Shown here: piece by piece, positions 8,737 through 17,630 of the stretch
Layout: each line of letters starts with the position of its first letter
Position numbering within the stretch: the stretch's first letter is position 1
Assembly (NCBI RefSeq): GCF_020805785.1
Contig: NZ_JAJGZV010000002.1
Span: 682,001 to 746,000 of the forward strand
DNA from: Flavobacterium chungbukense
GTDB lineage: Bacteria > Bacteroidota > Bacteroidia > Flavobacteriales > Flavobacteriaceae
Length of the DNA: 64,000 nt
Direction of reading: 5' to 3'
The notes under the pieces: model-generated
Told to the model about the DNA's origin: nothing
The model's database searches: none
Seen by the model: only the letters and a program-made list of their open reading frames with translations
Program-made: the position numbers and the translations under genes

Positions 8737-9692
8737 GGTTTCTCGTTTAGTAATTTTTCTTCAATTAGTTCTTTTTTTGGTCCGTCGATTTCGTAAATCT
8801 CTTTTGCAATTTCTACAGAATATTCGTTAGGATAGATTTTTCCTCCGTAAGATTTTGCATAGACCTTAGTAAATTCTGCTCCAAAATACAGAATTATTGC
8901 CGAATAATAAACCCAAACCAAAATAATAATCACAGAACCCGCTGCACCATATACAGAAGCTACTGTCGAACTGCCTAAATAAAATCCAATGGCAAATTTA
9001 CCAATCATAAAAAGTATTGCTGTAACACCTGATCCTATAAAAGCATCTTTCCATTTTATTTTTCCATCTGGTAATGTTCTAAAAATTATAGCAAAAAGAA
9101 GTGTTATACTGGCTAAAACAATGACCACGTTCACAATATAAAATAGATAAACCGTACTTTCTGGAAAATATACTTTTAGACGTGCACTAAGTAAATCTAA
9201 AGTGGTACTTATAAAAAGACTGACCAGCATCAAAAAACCAACCGAAGCAATCATCGAGAATGACATTAAGCGATTTTGAATAAACTTCTTAATTCCTTTA
9301 TCTGGTTTTGCACGAAGTCCCCAAATAAAATTAATTGAACTTTGTATTTCGGCAAAAACTCCCGAGGCTCCAATTAATAGCATAACGATTCCAAATACGG
9401 TTGCAAAAACATTATCGCCAGACAATTGTACATTTTTAATAGCTTCCTGAATTTGAGTTGCAGCGCCATTACCTACCAAACCATTAATTTGTCCGTATAA
9501 TTCTCCGGTCACCGCTTCTTCTCCAAAAAAGAAACCGCAAATTGTGATAATAATAATCAATAGAGGCGGTAACGCAAAAATGGTATAGTACGCCAATGCT
9601 GCGCTTAACTTAATTGCGTTATCATCGTTAAATTCTAAAAAGGTATTCTTTAAGAGAAACCAAGTTTTGGAGAATATATTTTTGATTTTCAT
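8733..9692 (-). CDS. YihY/BrkB family inner-membrane protein
   Basis: A 319-residue polytopic membrane protein with about six hydrophobic segments. Family hallmarks are AALAYYTIFALPPLLIIII near residues 30-50, a FAEIQSSINFIWG helix, and the late AAGSVIIILVWVYYSAIILYFGAEF region. Once labelled ribonuclease BN, the family is now regarded as membrane proteins of uncertain transport role. The start is taken as ATG 9690-9692; a TTG at 9726-9728 would add twelve residues and would overlap the likely promoter. It is the first gene of the group YihY, FMN reductase and the two transglutaminase-like proteins. Confidence 0.87.
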   Translation of the reverse strand: MKIKNIFSKTWFLLKNTFLEFNDDNAIKLSAALAYYTIFALPPLLIIIITICGFFFGEEAVTGELYGQINGLVGNGAATQIQEAIKNVQLSGDNVFATVFGIVMLLIGASGVFAEIQSSINFIWGLRAKPDKGIKKFIQNRLMSFSMIASVGFLMLVSLFISTTLDLLSARLKVYFPESTVYLFYIVNVVIVLASITLLFAIIFRTLPDGKIKWKDAFIGSGVTAILFMIGKFAIGFYLGSSTVASVYGAAGSVIIILVWVYYSAIILYFGAEFTKVYAKSYGGKIYPNEYSVEIAKEIYEIDGPKKELIEEKLLNEKP

Positions 9693-9715
9693 GTGCTGAC
9701 TATTTGATATTCTCT

Positions 9716-9723
9716 CAAATTTA
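9716..9723 (-). promoter_or_regulatory. Candidate -7 box for the YihY operon
   Basis: The minus strand reads TAAATTTG, an exact TAnnTTTG match, ending about 24 bases before the YihY ATG. I see no clear -33 TTG at the right distance, so this rests on one box. Confidence 0.4.
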
Positions 9724-9781
9724 CGCAATAATGAAAATTTTGAATTCTTGATTTTTAACCAGATTTTATATTTTTTCCATG

Positions 9782-10468
9782 TTAATTATCCATAATCTTA
9801 TCATACTCCTGATCAGTTCCTAATTTTTTTATTTTCAGAATATTTTTAAATTCACGTCGTGTTGGTTTTATCAAATATGAAGTTGAATCTAACATTTTGC
9901 CTTTAATTAAAGTAACTGAATCAAGCTTAGATAAATCTTCACGTAAATAAATATGCTTAATTTTAAGTATATTTTTTTCTAAAGCTATAGTTTTTATATC
10001 CCAAAATATCGAATCTCTTGTACTTAAAACTAATTGGCCATCAATACGTTTTGCTTTTTGATTAAGCGAAAACCTAAAAATGGTATCAATACTTTTTTCT
10101 ACCATTTCTATGGAATCTCCTTTAAAATAAAAATCAAATTTTTCCTTTGTTTCTTTATCTATCAATTGATCATTGACAACCTCATACTTCTGTTTTAAAG
10201 AGTCTAAAAAGTATTTATGAAATCTATATTTATAAAAATACTCCCTTAAAATCCTGTCTTCTTCAATTCTAATGTAAGTAGAATCGCTATTCATATATAA
10301 TCCTTTAAATTTAGATGGAAATCCTCTTAATTCAGAATCATTAATAGGTTGCGGATTTTCAAAGTAAAAAGTCAAACAACCATCACAAACTTCTACTGCT
10401 TCCGCATCTGCTTTTTTACAAGAACTTAAAACAGTTATTAAAGCGAATATTAAAATTAGCTTTTTCAT
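9782..10468 (-). CDS. Hypothetical lipoprotein
   Basis: A 228-residue protein with a lipoprotein signal: MKKLILIFALITVLSSCKK, with lipobox Cys17. A CDGC pair follows at about residues 28-31. The rest is charged and beta-rich with no motif I recognise. It starts 8 bases after the TIGR02117 gene stop, so the two are likely one transcription unit. Probably anchored in the cell envelope; function unknown. Confidence 0.75.
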   Translation of the reverse strand: MKKLILIFALITVLSSCKKADAEAVEVCDGCLTFYFENPQPINDSELRGFPSKFKGLYMNSDSTYIRIEEDRILREYFYKYRFHKYFLDSLKQKYEVVNDQLIDKETKEKFDFYFKGDSIEMVEKSIDTIFRFSLNQKAKRIDGQLVLSTRDSIFWDIKTIALEKNILKIKHIYLREDLSKLDSVTLIKGKMLDSTSYLIKPTRREFKNILKIKKLGTDQEYDKIMDN

Positions 10469-10476
10469 ATCCAGTT

Positions 10477-11154
10477 TTATTTATAATGACAAAAAATCCC
10501 TTTATCATAAACAGTCCACAAACTTGCTTTTTGGTTTGCCGCTTTTAAAGCATTGTTTGCCCAGGTATTACAAGTATAAAAAAGACTATAACTTCCTTTT
10601 GCTTCATAAAAAGCATCTTTCTTTCCGTAACTGTGACCTTCAATCCATTCTGGGCGAACTGGATCGCTGAAACTATTTGAAATATAATTGACTAATTTTT
10701 GATAGTTGTCTTTTGAAACCAAAATGCGTTTGCAATCTTCTCCTTCTGTCAATTGTTTGAAAAATGTAGTATGCATTGCCGACGAACTTACACCAAAAAC
10801 GGCTTTTAAAGCTGTACTTGCTTTCAAATCTGACCATTCTGGCGTATCTAAATAAAATCCTTTATCGCCCCAGCCAAAACCTATATAATTCATTAAAGAA
10901 TCTTTCGATTGTGTTTGATTAAACTGAATCTGGTTTCTCCAGTCTTTGATTTCATTTTTTACAGGAACAACAATATCAGTATGAACACCGTTTGAAAGAA
11001 TGTAAATTGGAATCGCATTTCGTTCTTCGACTTTTGCAACATCTGAATTGACTGTGATTTTAGAAATAATTAAAACGGATGAAATGTACAAAGCAATAAA
11101 ACTGAAGATTCCGAAAAGCGTCCAGCCGAGAAATTTGAATGATTTTTTTAGCAT
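10477..11154 (-). CDS. TIGR02117 / DUF2459 family protein
   Basis: A 225-residue membrane-anchored protein: one N-terminal transmembrane helix (about 8-31), then a periplasmic domain. Family signatures are NGVHTDIVVPV (about 54-64), FGWGDKGFYLDTPEW (about 92-106) and the C-terminal CNTWANNALKAA, whose Cys and the earlier His suggest a papain-like (NlpC-like) fold. The family has no assigned reaction. The ATG is at 11152-11154. It leads the two-gene unit with the lipoprotein at 9782-10468. Confidence 0.82.
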   Translation of the reverse strand: MLKKSFKFLGWTLFGIFSFIALYISSVLIISKITVNSDVAKVEERNAIPIYILSNGVHTDIVVPVKNEIKDWRNQIQFNQTQSKDSLMNYIGFGWGDKGFYLDTPEWSDLKASTALKAVFGVSSSAMHTTFFKQLTEGEDCKRILVSKDNYQKLVNYISNSFSDPVRPEWIEGHSYGKKDAFYEAKGSYSLFYTCNTWANNALKAANQKASLWTVYDKGIFCHYK

Positions 11155-11281
11155 TTTGATTGGTTGATTTTAGATTAGTAATTGGTTATTTTTCTGTAAC
11201 CAATTTTTGAGCCAAAAATTTTGATGCTAAAATTTTTCTCTCGCAGATTTTACAGATCAATCAGATTTATTCTCATTTTTG

Positions 11282-11372
11282 TGTCATCCTAGCGAAGTCG
11301 AAGGACACGCAAGTAGCTCTACAATCTAAATCTCCAATCTTTGCATGGGCTTCGACTTCGCTCAGCCTGACA
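11282..11372. repeat. REP-like hairpin repeat, family A copy 1
   Basis: The left arm 11282-11303 (TGTCATCCTAGCGAAGTC...) pairs with the right arm 11350-11372 (...GACTTCGCTCAGCCTGACA). The loop contains GGACACGCAAGTAGCTC and ATCTCCAATCT, both also found in the copy at 15580-15695. It lies between convergent-free minus-strand genes and looks non-coding. Together with the terminator it fills the 317-base gap 11155-11471. Confidence 0.8.
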
Positions 11373-11396
11373 AAACAGAACTCTACTTTTAAGCAT

Positions 11397-11430
11397 AAAA
11401 AAAACTGCTGAATCTCTCCAGCAGTTTTAG
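11397..11430 (-). terminator. Terminator downstream of ychF
   Basis: A 10-bp stem AAAACTGCTG / CAGCAGTTTT (11401-11410 with 11419-11428) and 8-base loop. On the minus strand it is followed by a run of eight T, as expected for the end of ychF. Confidence 0.85.
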
Positions 11431-11471
11431 TCTTTATTCTTTACTCTTTCTTCTACTATCTCTAAAAAAAA

Positions 11472-12566
11472 TTAAACGTTGAAACGGAAATGCATCACAT
11501 CACCATCTTTTACCACATATTCTTTTCCTTCTACTTTGAATTTTCCAGCTTCTTTTGCTTTTGCTTCAGAACCGTATTGAACGTAATCTTCGTATGAAAT
11601 AACCTCTGCACGGATAAATCCTTTTTCGAAATCAGTGTGGATAACTCCAGCAGCTTGCGGTGCCGTTGCCCCAATATTGATTGTCCAAGCACGAACTTCT
11701 TTTACACCAGCTGTAAAGTAAGTTTGTTGTTTTAATAATTTGTAAGCCGCACGAATTAAAACAGAAGCTCCTGGTTCAGTTAATCCCATATCTTCAAGGA
11801 AAACCTGACGCTCTTCGTAGCTTTCTAATTCTGTAATATCAGCCTCTGCTCCTACTGAAAGAATGATAACTTCAGCATCTTCGTCTTTTACTAATTCACG
11901 AACTTGATCAACATATTTGTTTCCGTTTACAGCAGAACTTTCGTCAACATTACAAACGTATAAAACTGGTTTTGCAGTAATTAATTGGAAACCTTCCATC
12001 AAAACTTCTTCGTCATTGCTTTGAGGAACAATAGTTCTTGCAGATTTTGCTTGTAATAAAGCTTCTCTAATTCTGTTTAATAAAGCTTCTTCAGTTTGAG
12101 CTTCTTTATTTCCAGTTTTTGCAGCACGTTTTACTTTTTCTAAACGTTTTTCGATTGTTTCTAAATCTTTTAACTGCAATTCGATATCAATTGTTTCTTT
12201 ATCACGAATCGGGTTTACATTTCCGTCTACGTGAACAATATTATCATTATCAAAACAGCGTAAAACATGAATAATAGCATTACACTCTCTAATATTACCT
12301 AAAAACTGGTTTCCTAGACCTTCACCTTTACTTGCTCCTTTTACCAAACCTGCAATATCTACGATATCTACAGTAGCCATTTGAACGCGCTCTGGTTTTA
12401 CCAATTCTTCCAATTTATTGATTCTTGGATCTGGAACGTTTACAACACCAATATTCGGTTCGATTGTACAAAAAGGAAAGTTTGCACTTTGCGCTTTTGC
12501 ATTAGATAAACAATTAAATAATGTTGATTTTCCAACATTTGGTAATCCTACAATTCCTGCTTTCAT
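11472..12566 (-). CDS. ychF: Ribosome-associated ATPase YchF (OLA1 family)
   Basis: A 364-residue Obg-family P-loop protein that binds ATP and associates with ribosomes. The G1 loop is GLPNVGKST (7-15), G2/G3 region includes DIVDIAGLVKGASKGEGLGNQFL-type sequence (about 69-91), and the G4 position reads YVCNVDE (about 203-209) in place of NKxD, which is the hallmark of the ATP-preferring YchF branch. A C-terminal TGS domain ends YVVKDGDVMHFRFNV. The ATG is at 12564-12566. It is a single gene with its own terminator. Confidence 0.95.
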   Translation of the reverse strand: MKAGIVGLPNVGKSTLFNCLSNAKAQSANFPFCTIEPNIGVVNVPDPRINKLEELVKPERVQMATVDIVDIAGLVKGASKGEGLGNQFLGNIRECNAIIHVLRCFDNDNIVHVDGNVNPIRDKETIDIELQLKDLETIEKRLEKVKRAAKTGNKEAQTEEALLNRIREALLQAKSARTIVPQSNDEEVLMEGFQLITAKPVLYVCNVDESSAVNGNKYVDQVRELVKDEDAEVIILSVGAEADITELESYEERQVFLEDMGLTEPGASVLIRAAYKLLKQQTYFTAGVKEVRAWTINIGATAPQAAGVIHTDFEKGFIRAEVISYEDYVQYGSEAKAKEAGKFKVEGKEYVVKDGDVMHFRFNV

Positions 12567-12702
12567 CTGTTTGTTTCTATTTATTTTATTTGGTCTTTTT
12601 ATTTTCAGACCTAAAACACTAAACGTTGTAATTTAATGCATTATGATTTTACGCGTTTTTCTTCTTTCTGCCAAAATCCTATTTTTTGGCTTTAAAATTT
12701 TG

Positions 12703-12738
12703 CAAATATAAGATTTAATAGCTCTTGCACGAAGCAAA
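12703..12738 (-). promoter_or_regulatory. Candidate ychF promoter
   Basis: On the minus strand TTTG (12735-12738) and TATATTTG (12703-12710) are 24 bases apart. The -7 box is exact, but the spacing is a few bases longer than usual and the leader to ychF would be about 130 bases. Confidence 0.35.
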
Positions 12739-12862
12739 AATGTTCAATAATATAATTTTAAAGATATTCTTGAAAATTTTTAAAGATTTTATTAAATTTT
12801 TGTTAAAAAACATTACTTTTATAAAACTAATCAACAAAAAACAAACCAAAAAACCAATTACC

Positions 12863-15568
12863 ATGAAAAAGATTGCATTATTATTATTTCTGTTGCATTC
12901 AGCATTTATTTTTGCACAGAAAGATGTTTCGGGTTTTGTAAAAGACAAAACCGGCGCACCGCTTCCAGGAGTTAATGTTTTAGAAAAAGGAACCAACAAC
13001 GGAGTTTCTACTGATTTTGAAGGAAGTTTTAGAATAAAAGTAAAAGATGGTGCAACATTAATTTTTAGCTATGTTGGGTTTTCGACAATTAAAAAAGTAG
13101 TTTCTGGAGATAAGATAGACGTTACTTTAGCCGATGGTGATGGTCAGGTTTTAAACGATGTTGTTGTCGTTGGTTCTAGAAACGCAAAGCGAACCGTTGT
13201 CAATTCAGCCGTTCCGATCGATGTGATCAACGTAAAAGATGTTACAACTCAAAGTGGAAAAATTGAGATCAATCAATTGTTACAATATGTAGCGCCTTCA
13301 TTTAATGCAAACAAACAATCGGGTTCTGATGGTGCCGATCACGTTGATCCAGCTTCTCTAAGAGGTATGGGACCAGACCAAACTTTGGTTTTAATTAACG
13401 GAAAAAGAAGACATCAATCCTCACTAATCAATTTATTCGGAACACGCGGACGCGGAAATACAGGAACCGACTTAAATGCCATTCCTGCAGCATCTATTAA
13501 AAGAATTGAAATTTTGCGCGATGGCGCCGCAGCTCAATACGGTTCTGACGCTATTGCTGGAGTTATCAATATCGTAACAAATGATAGTGTAGATGAATTT
13601 ACGGGATCTATAACTTATGGAGCATTTAATACTGATGCCAAAGGAGATTTTCCTGAAGGAACGGCTAACACAAAAGGGTATAGACTAGATCAAAAAGGTT
13701 TTGGAAACTCGTTTGGAAAAAATCAGGATTTTGATGGCGGTTCTGTAAAAGTTGCAGCCAATTACGGAACTAAAATCGGGAATAATGGTGGATATGTAAA
13801 TGTTACGGGAGAATTCTTAAATAAAAACAAAACTCTAAGACCTGGTTTTGATTTTAGAAAAGGATTTGGGGAAGCAGAAATTCAAGGAATTAATTTGTTT
13901 GTAAATCTTGCTATTCCTATTTCAGAAAAAACACAATTTTATGCTTTTGGAGGAAGTAATTTTAGAGATACTGACGCTTATGCCTTTACCAGAAATGATG
14001 GAGAAAGAGTTGTAGAAGCCATCTATCCAGGTGGATTTACTCCTAGAATCACTTCAAAAATTAATGATAACTCGATTGCTGCCGGAATTAGAACAGAAAC
14101 TTCTGGAGGCTGGAAATGGGATTTTAGTAATACCTTAGGTAAAAATAAATTTCATTATAATATAAAAGGAACGCTTAACGCTTCTCTAGAAGAAAATTCT
14201 CCAACAGAATTTGATGCTGGCGGTCACAGTTTGCTTCAGAACACAACCAATCTGGATGTTTCTAAAAATTATGGAGATATTCTTGGCGGACTAAATATTG
14301 CATTTGGAACTGAATTCAGAGTAGAACAATTTGAAATTTTTGCTGGCGAAGTGGGTTCTTATGCAACTTACGATACTAATGGAGTTCCAATTACAGATCC
14401 GACAACACAAAGCGCTCCAATTGACCCAATTTCTGGAGAACCAAGACCAGGCGGATCTCAAGGTTTTCCTGGATACAGCCCTGCAAACGAAGTAAATAAA
14501 AGCCGTACCAACTTCTCTTTATATACAGATGCAGAATTAGATGTTACGGAATCATGGATGGTAAGTGCTGCTGTTCGTTATGAAAACTACAATGATTTTG
14601 GAAGTACTGTAAATGGTAAATTTGCTTCGAGGCTTAAATTAACAGACAAAATTAATTTAAGAGGTTCTGTAAGTACAGGTTTTCGTGCGCCTTCTTTAGC
14701 ACAGATTTACTATAATTTACGTTTTACAAACTTTAGTTCAGGCGGCGCAACAGAAGTTTTGCTTGCTTCGAATGATAGTCCAGTTACTAGAGCATTTGGA
14801 ATCAATAAGTTAAACGAAGAAAAAGCAGTAAATGCTTCTCTAGGATTTACGGCATCTCTTGGCGATTTTACAGCAACTGTTGACGGTTATTTGATTAATG
14901 TAAAAGACAGAATTGTATTAACCGGTTATTTCGATGCAACAGCTTTAGGAATGAATGTCGACAAAGCACAGTTTTTCGTAAATGGTGTAGATACTAAAAC
15001 AACCGGACTGGATATCGTTTTAGCTTGGAAAAAAACTTTTGGTAGCAACAGAGTTGAAGCAACTCTTGTTGGTAACATCAACGACATGAAAATTGACAAA
15101 ATCAAAAATGGTGATCTAGACGAAAAAACTTTCTTTGGAGAACGAGACAGAGCTTTCTTATTAGCTTCAGCTCCACCAAACAAATTCGGTTTAAACCTAA
15201 ATTATGCTAGAAAATGGTTTGATGCCGGATTATCATTTACTAGATTCAGCGAAGTAAAACTACTAGATTATCAAATGAGTGATTTAACTCCTGAAGATTT
15301 TAGAACTTCACCAACACAAACAGAAGGAGAATTATACGCAATTCAGAAACAGGCTGCTACAGACACTTACGGTGCTAAAATTGTAACAGATTTAACTTTA
15401 GGGTTTAAACTTTCTAAATCAACTAAAATAACCGTTGGGGCAAATAACTTGCTAAACATATATCCTGACCAGCAAGACGACTGGGTTGAAGCAGGTGGTT
15501 ATTGGGATGCTGTACAAATGGGATTCAACGGCGCTTACTATTATGCAAGACTTGGATTTAATTTTTAA
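12863..15568 (+). CDS. TonB-dependent outer-membrane receptor
   Basis: A 901-residue receptor: signal peptide (1-19, ending FAQ), a carboxypeptidase-like beta-sandwich (about 21-100, GFVKDKTGAPLPGVNVLEKG), a plug domain (about 105-240, with DPASLRGMGPDQTLVLINGK and RIEILRDGAAAQYGSDAIAG) and a 22-stranded barrel ending in GAYYYARLGFNF with terminal Phe. I choose ATG 12863, where a proper signal peptide begins; upstream in-frame sequence is AT-rich and unlikely to be coding. No SusD partner follows, so it is not a typical SusC glycan porin. It more likely imports an iron complex, cofactor or peptide; the ligand cannot be read from sequence. Confidence 0.92.
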   Translation: MKKIALLLFLLHSAFIFAQKDVSGFVKDKTGAPLPGVNVLEKGTNNGVSTDFEGSFRIKVKDGATLIFSYVGFSTIKKVVSGDKIDVTLADGDGQVLNDVVVVGSRNAKRTVVNSAVPIDVINVKDVTTQSGKIEINQLLQYVAPSFNANKQSGSDGADHVDPASLRGMGPDQTLVLINGKRRHQSSLINLFGTRGRGNTGTDLNAIPAASIKRIEILRDGAAAQYGSDAIAGVINIVTNDSVDEFTGSITYGAFNTDAKGDFPEGTANTKGYRLDQKGFGNSFGKNQDFDGGSVKVAANYGTKIGNNGGYVNVTGEFLNKNKTLRPGFDFRKGFGEAEIQGINLFVNLAIPISEKTQFYAFGGSNFRDTDAYAFTRNDGERVVEAIYPGGFTPRITSKINDNSIAAGIRTETSGGWKWDFSNTLGKNKFHYNIKGTLNASLEENSPTEFDAGGHSLLQNTTNLDVSKNYGDILGGLNIAFGTEFRVEQFEIFAGEVGSYATYDTNGVPITDPTTQSAPIDPISGEPRPGGSQGFPGYSPANEVNKSRTNFSLYTDAELDVTESWMVSAAVRYENYNDFGSTVNGKFASRLKLTDKINLRGSVSTGFRAPSLAQIYYNLRFTNFSSGGATEVLLASNDSPVTRAFGINKLNEEKAVNASLGFTASLGDFTATVDGYLINVKDRIVLTGYFDATALGMNVDKAQFFVNGVDTKTTGLDIVLAWKKTFGSNRVEATLVGNINDMKIDKIKNGDLDEKTFFGERDRAFLLASAPPNKFGLNLNYARKWFDAGLSFTRFSEVKLLDYQMSDLTPEDFRTSPTQTEGELYAIQKQAATDTYGAKIVTDLTLGFKLSKSTKITVGANNLLNIYPDQQDDWVEAGGYWDAVQMGFNGAYYYARLGFNF

Positions 15569-15579
15569 GTATAAAAAAG

Positions 15580-15695
15580 GGCTACGACTTCGCTCAGCCT
15601 GATAAACATAAATATTAGTAGTATCAACTGATTTATGTCTTCCTGAGCAAAGTCAAAGGACACGCAAGAAGCTCCATAACGAGAATCTCCAATCT
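15580..15695. repeat. REP-like repeat, family A copy 2 (permuted order)
   Basis: Contains the right-arm sequence GACTTCGCTCAGCCTGA (15585-15601), then CATAAAT...ATTTATG, then a left-arm sequence CCTGAGCAAAGTC followed by GGACACGCAAGAAGCTCC and ATCTCCAATCT. The same blocks occur at 11282-11372 in the opposite order, as if this were the junction between two tandem units. Confidence 0.75.
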
Positions 15696-15732
15696 ATAAG
15701 TAGACTCCTTTTAACTTAATAGAACTAAAAAC

Positions 15733-15769
15733 AAAAAATCCTGAACAATTAAGTTCAGGATTTTTTTTT
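15733..15769. terminator. Bidirectional terminator
   Basis: Stem AATCCTGAAC / GTTCAGGATT with a 6-base loop, A-run before and T-run after. It lies between the convergent TonB receptor and the 15784-16938 gene and can serve both. Confidence 0.88.
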
Positions 15770-15783
15770 CTATTTATATTTAA

Positions 15784-16938
15784 TTACAATTTATATTCTA
15801 AAGAAGCAATAATCGCTTTTTCTTCATCTGTAGCCGTAAAACCTGAAGTGTCCCAATAATTGGTAAGGATTTTATTCTTTTTATTAAAAAGTGATTTTTC
15901 TTTAAAAACATCACTTTCCTTATAGGTAAAATTCTGTCTATTAAAGCCGGTAGTCACAAAACTATTTCTTACCTGAATGTTTTTGGTTTTATCTTTGAGA
16001 ATAATATCATATCCAATTTCTTCATTAGAACTCAGCACATAATACTCTTTTCCATCCCATCTGTAATTTACTTTAACAAAAGACTTTGTAATGTTTCGAG
16101 AACCAATTTTAGTCTGATCTTCCATTTTATCAAGATTAGCAGGCGTTACAGAAACAGTAAACTCCAAAATTAGCTTCTTTTCAGGATCATAAATAATTTC
16201 AAAATTATCTATAGCTTCTTTCGCTTTATCCAGCGGACTTACAGACATTATATAAATTCCCTTATTAGTTGGATGCCCTTTGGTTGTAAAATCATATTGC
16301 TTCTTTGCCTTGGTATCTAATAAAGGTTCAAAGTATTTAAAATTCGAATAATTTTCCATTATATTATTCAAATTATATCCCTTTAAATCAGCACTAATAT
16401 CAGTTTCCAGCAATCCGTAAGAACGATTTTGTTCTACTAATAAAGTAGTCGTATTGTTTTTATTGAATTGAAAATTAACCAATCCGTCATTATAATAAGA
16501 ATATTGATTATCGAGCATAAAGAATTCACGAACGTAAACTTTTAACCGATACGGAAAATTTAATTTCTGCTTAGAATTCGAAACTATTTTTTGAAGTATT
16601 TTTTGAGGATTCTGTTGTGATACAACAACTTCGTCAAGATTTTCTTTTTTGTTTTTAATGTAAACTACAAATTCGTTTTCTTTTAAAACTGCCCATCGAA
16701 GTGTTACTTCTTCATAATTCATTTCTGAAACTTGCACATTCGACCCTCCGCTTAAAACAAAAGTGACTTTACCATCTTCATTCGCCAATAAAACTTGTTT
16801 GGTTTTTAAAACAACTACTGTTGCATTTTCTATTGGCTGTAAGGTTTCGATGTCTTTTACCAAGATAGAATACTCCGTTTCTTGAGAAAAAACGTTCATA
16901 GTAGATAATACGACAAATAAAAGTAGCAATTTCCTCAT
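15784..16938 (-). CDS. Carboxypeptidase-regulatory-like domain protein
   Basis: A 384-residue exported protein: signal peptide (1-18, MRKLLLLFVVLSTMNVFSQ-type) then a CarboxypepD_reg-like beta-sandwich (about 20-100; VLVKDIETLQPIENATV-like start) and a long C-terminal region of beta strands without a known motif. I start it at the internal ATG (about 16936-16938) because the signal peptide begins there; a TTG four codons upstream is the alternative. It is convergent with the TonB receptor. It resembles surface proteins that share the receptor N-terminal module but lack a barrel. Function unknown. Confidence 0.75.
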   Translation of the reverse strand: MRKLLLLFVVLSTMNVFSQETEYSILVKDIETLQPIENATVVVLKTKQVLLANEDGKVTFVLSGGSNVQVSEMNYEEVTLRWAVLKENEFVVYIKNKKENLDEVVVSQQNPQKILQKIVSNSKQKLNFPYRLKVYVREFFMLDNQYSYYNDGLVNFQFNKNNTTTLLVEQNRSYGLLETDISADLKGYNLNNIMENYSNFKYFEPLLDTKAKKQYDFTTKGHPTNKGIYIMSVSPLDKAKEAIDNFEIIYDPEKKLILEFTVSVTPANLDKMEDQTKIGSRNITKSFVKVNYRWDGKEYYVLSSNEEIGYDIILKDKTKNIQVRNSFVTTGFNRQNFTYKESDVFKEKSLFNKKNKILTNYWDTSGFTATDEEKAIIASLEYKL

Positions 16939-17051
16939 AGGCGTTGTCAATTTTTTAACTAAAGTATTACTTTTTTATCAATAAACTAACACTAAATTAA
17001 TAATTCATTATATATCAACAAACTAACTTTGATTATTTTTTTATTTAATGC

Positions 17052-17084
17052 AAAAAAAAATCCTGAGCTCACACTCAGGATTAT
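17052..17084 (-). terminator. Terminator downstream of the ferredoxin gene
   Basis: Stem AATCCTGAG / CTCAGGATT with a 6-base loop. On the minus strand it is followed by nine T. It lies 20 bases after the ferredoxin stop codon. Confidence 0.88.
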
Positions 17085-17104
17085 ATTTAAAATACCAGAA
17101 ATAC

Positions 17105-17455
17105 TTACTCTCCGTGTAGGAAAGATTGTCTTTCTAATAAAGTTTCTTCATCTTCTACATGCTCATCGTCTGGAACACAACAGTCAACCGGACAAACGGC
17201 AGCACATTGAGGTTCGTCATGAAAACCTTTACATTCTGTACATTTTCCTGGTACAATATAATAGATTTCATCAGAAATTGGAGTTTGCGCATCATCTGCA
17301 TCAACTTCAGTTCCGTCAGGTAAAACTATTTTTCCAGAAAGACTTGTACCGTCTTTATATCTCCAGTCATCAGCTCCTTCATATATTGCTGTATTTGGGC
17401 ACTCTGGTTCGCAAGCCCCACAGTTGATGCATTCGTCGGTTATAATAATTGCCAT
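17105..17455 (-). CDS. 4Fe-4S dicluster ferredoxin
   Basis: A 116-residue two-cluster ferredoxin. The first cluster motif is [11 protein letters not shown] (Cys 9, 12, 15, 19). The second is CTECKGF...CAAVCP (Cys 72, 75, 84, 88) with an extra Cys pair at 92-93. The roughly 50-residue insertion between the two motifs is acidic and is normal for the Bacteroidota/Chlorobi type. It acts as a soluble low-potential electron carrier. It is divergent from the acyl-CoA reductase gene, but nothing ties the two functionally. The ATG is at 17453-17455. Confidence 0.93.
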   Translation of the reverse strand: MAIIITDECINCGACEPECPNTAIYEGADDWRYKDGTSLSGKIVLPDGTEVDADDAQTPISDEIYYIVPGKCTECKGFHDEPQCAAVCPVDCCVPDDEHVEDEETLLERQSFLHGE

Positions 17456-17461
17456 CGTTTT

Positions 17462-17580
17462 TTAGTCTTAAAGTTTACAAAGTCATAAAATCTAAAGTCA
17501 TAAAGTTTGAAAGCAAAAGTATTTAAAGTCTTTTCGACTTTGGACTTTCAACTTTGGACTTTTGTCTTTCGACTTAATTA
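17462..17580. repeat. Word-repeat array (AAAGTC / GACTTT type)
   Basis: Degenerate repeats such as AAAGTCATAAA, GACTTTGGACTTT and GACTTTCGACTT. The first half is roughly the inverse of the second, giving an imperfect fold-back. It fills the divergent gap between ferredoxin and acyl-CoA reductase and overlaps the -33 box of the latter. Confidence 0.65.
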
Positions 17581-17592
17581 TGCTTATTTTTG
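17561..17592 (+). promoter_or_regulatory. Promoter of the acyl-CoA reductase gene
   Basis: TTTG (17561-17564), 20 bases, TATTTTTG (17585-17592): a full match to the Bacteroidota consensus. The start point should be near 17599, about 30 bases before the ATG. The TTTG belongs to a GACTTTTG word of the adjacent repeat array. Confidence 0.7.
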
Positions 17593-17630
17593 TGCAAAAT
17601 TACAATCAAAACAATTCATAAACAAACATT

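Noticed and set aside
12725..12862. In-frame 46-residue extension of the TonB receptor from a TTG
   Set aside because: Sequence is AT-rich Lys/Ile/Phe text, and a proper signal peptide begins only at ATG 12863.
12863..15568. SusC of a polysaccharide-utilisation locus
   Set aside because: No SusD follows, and no glycoside hydrolase or regulator is adjacent.
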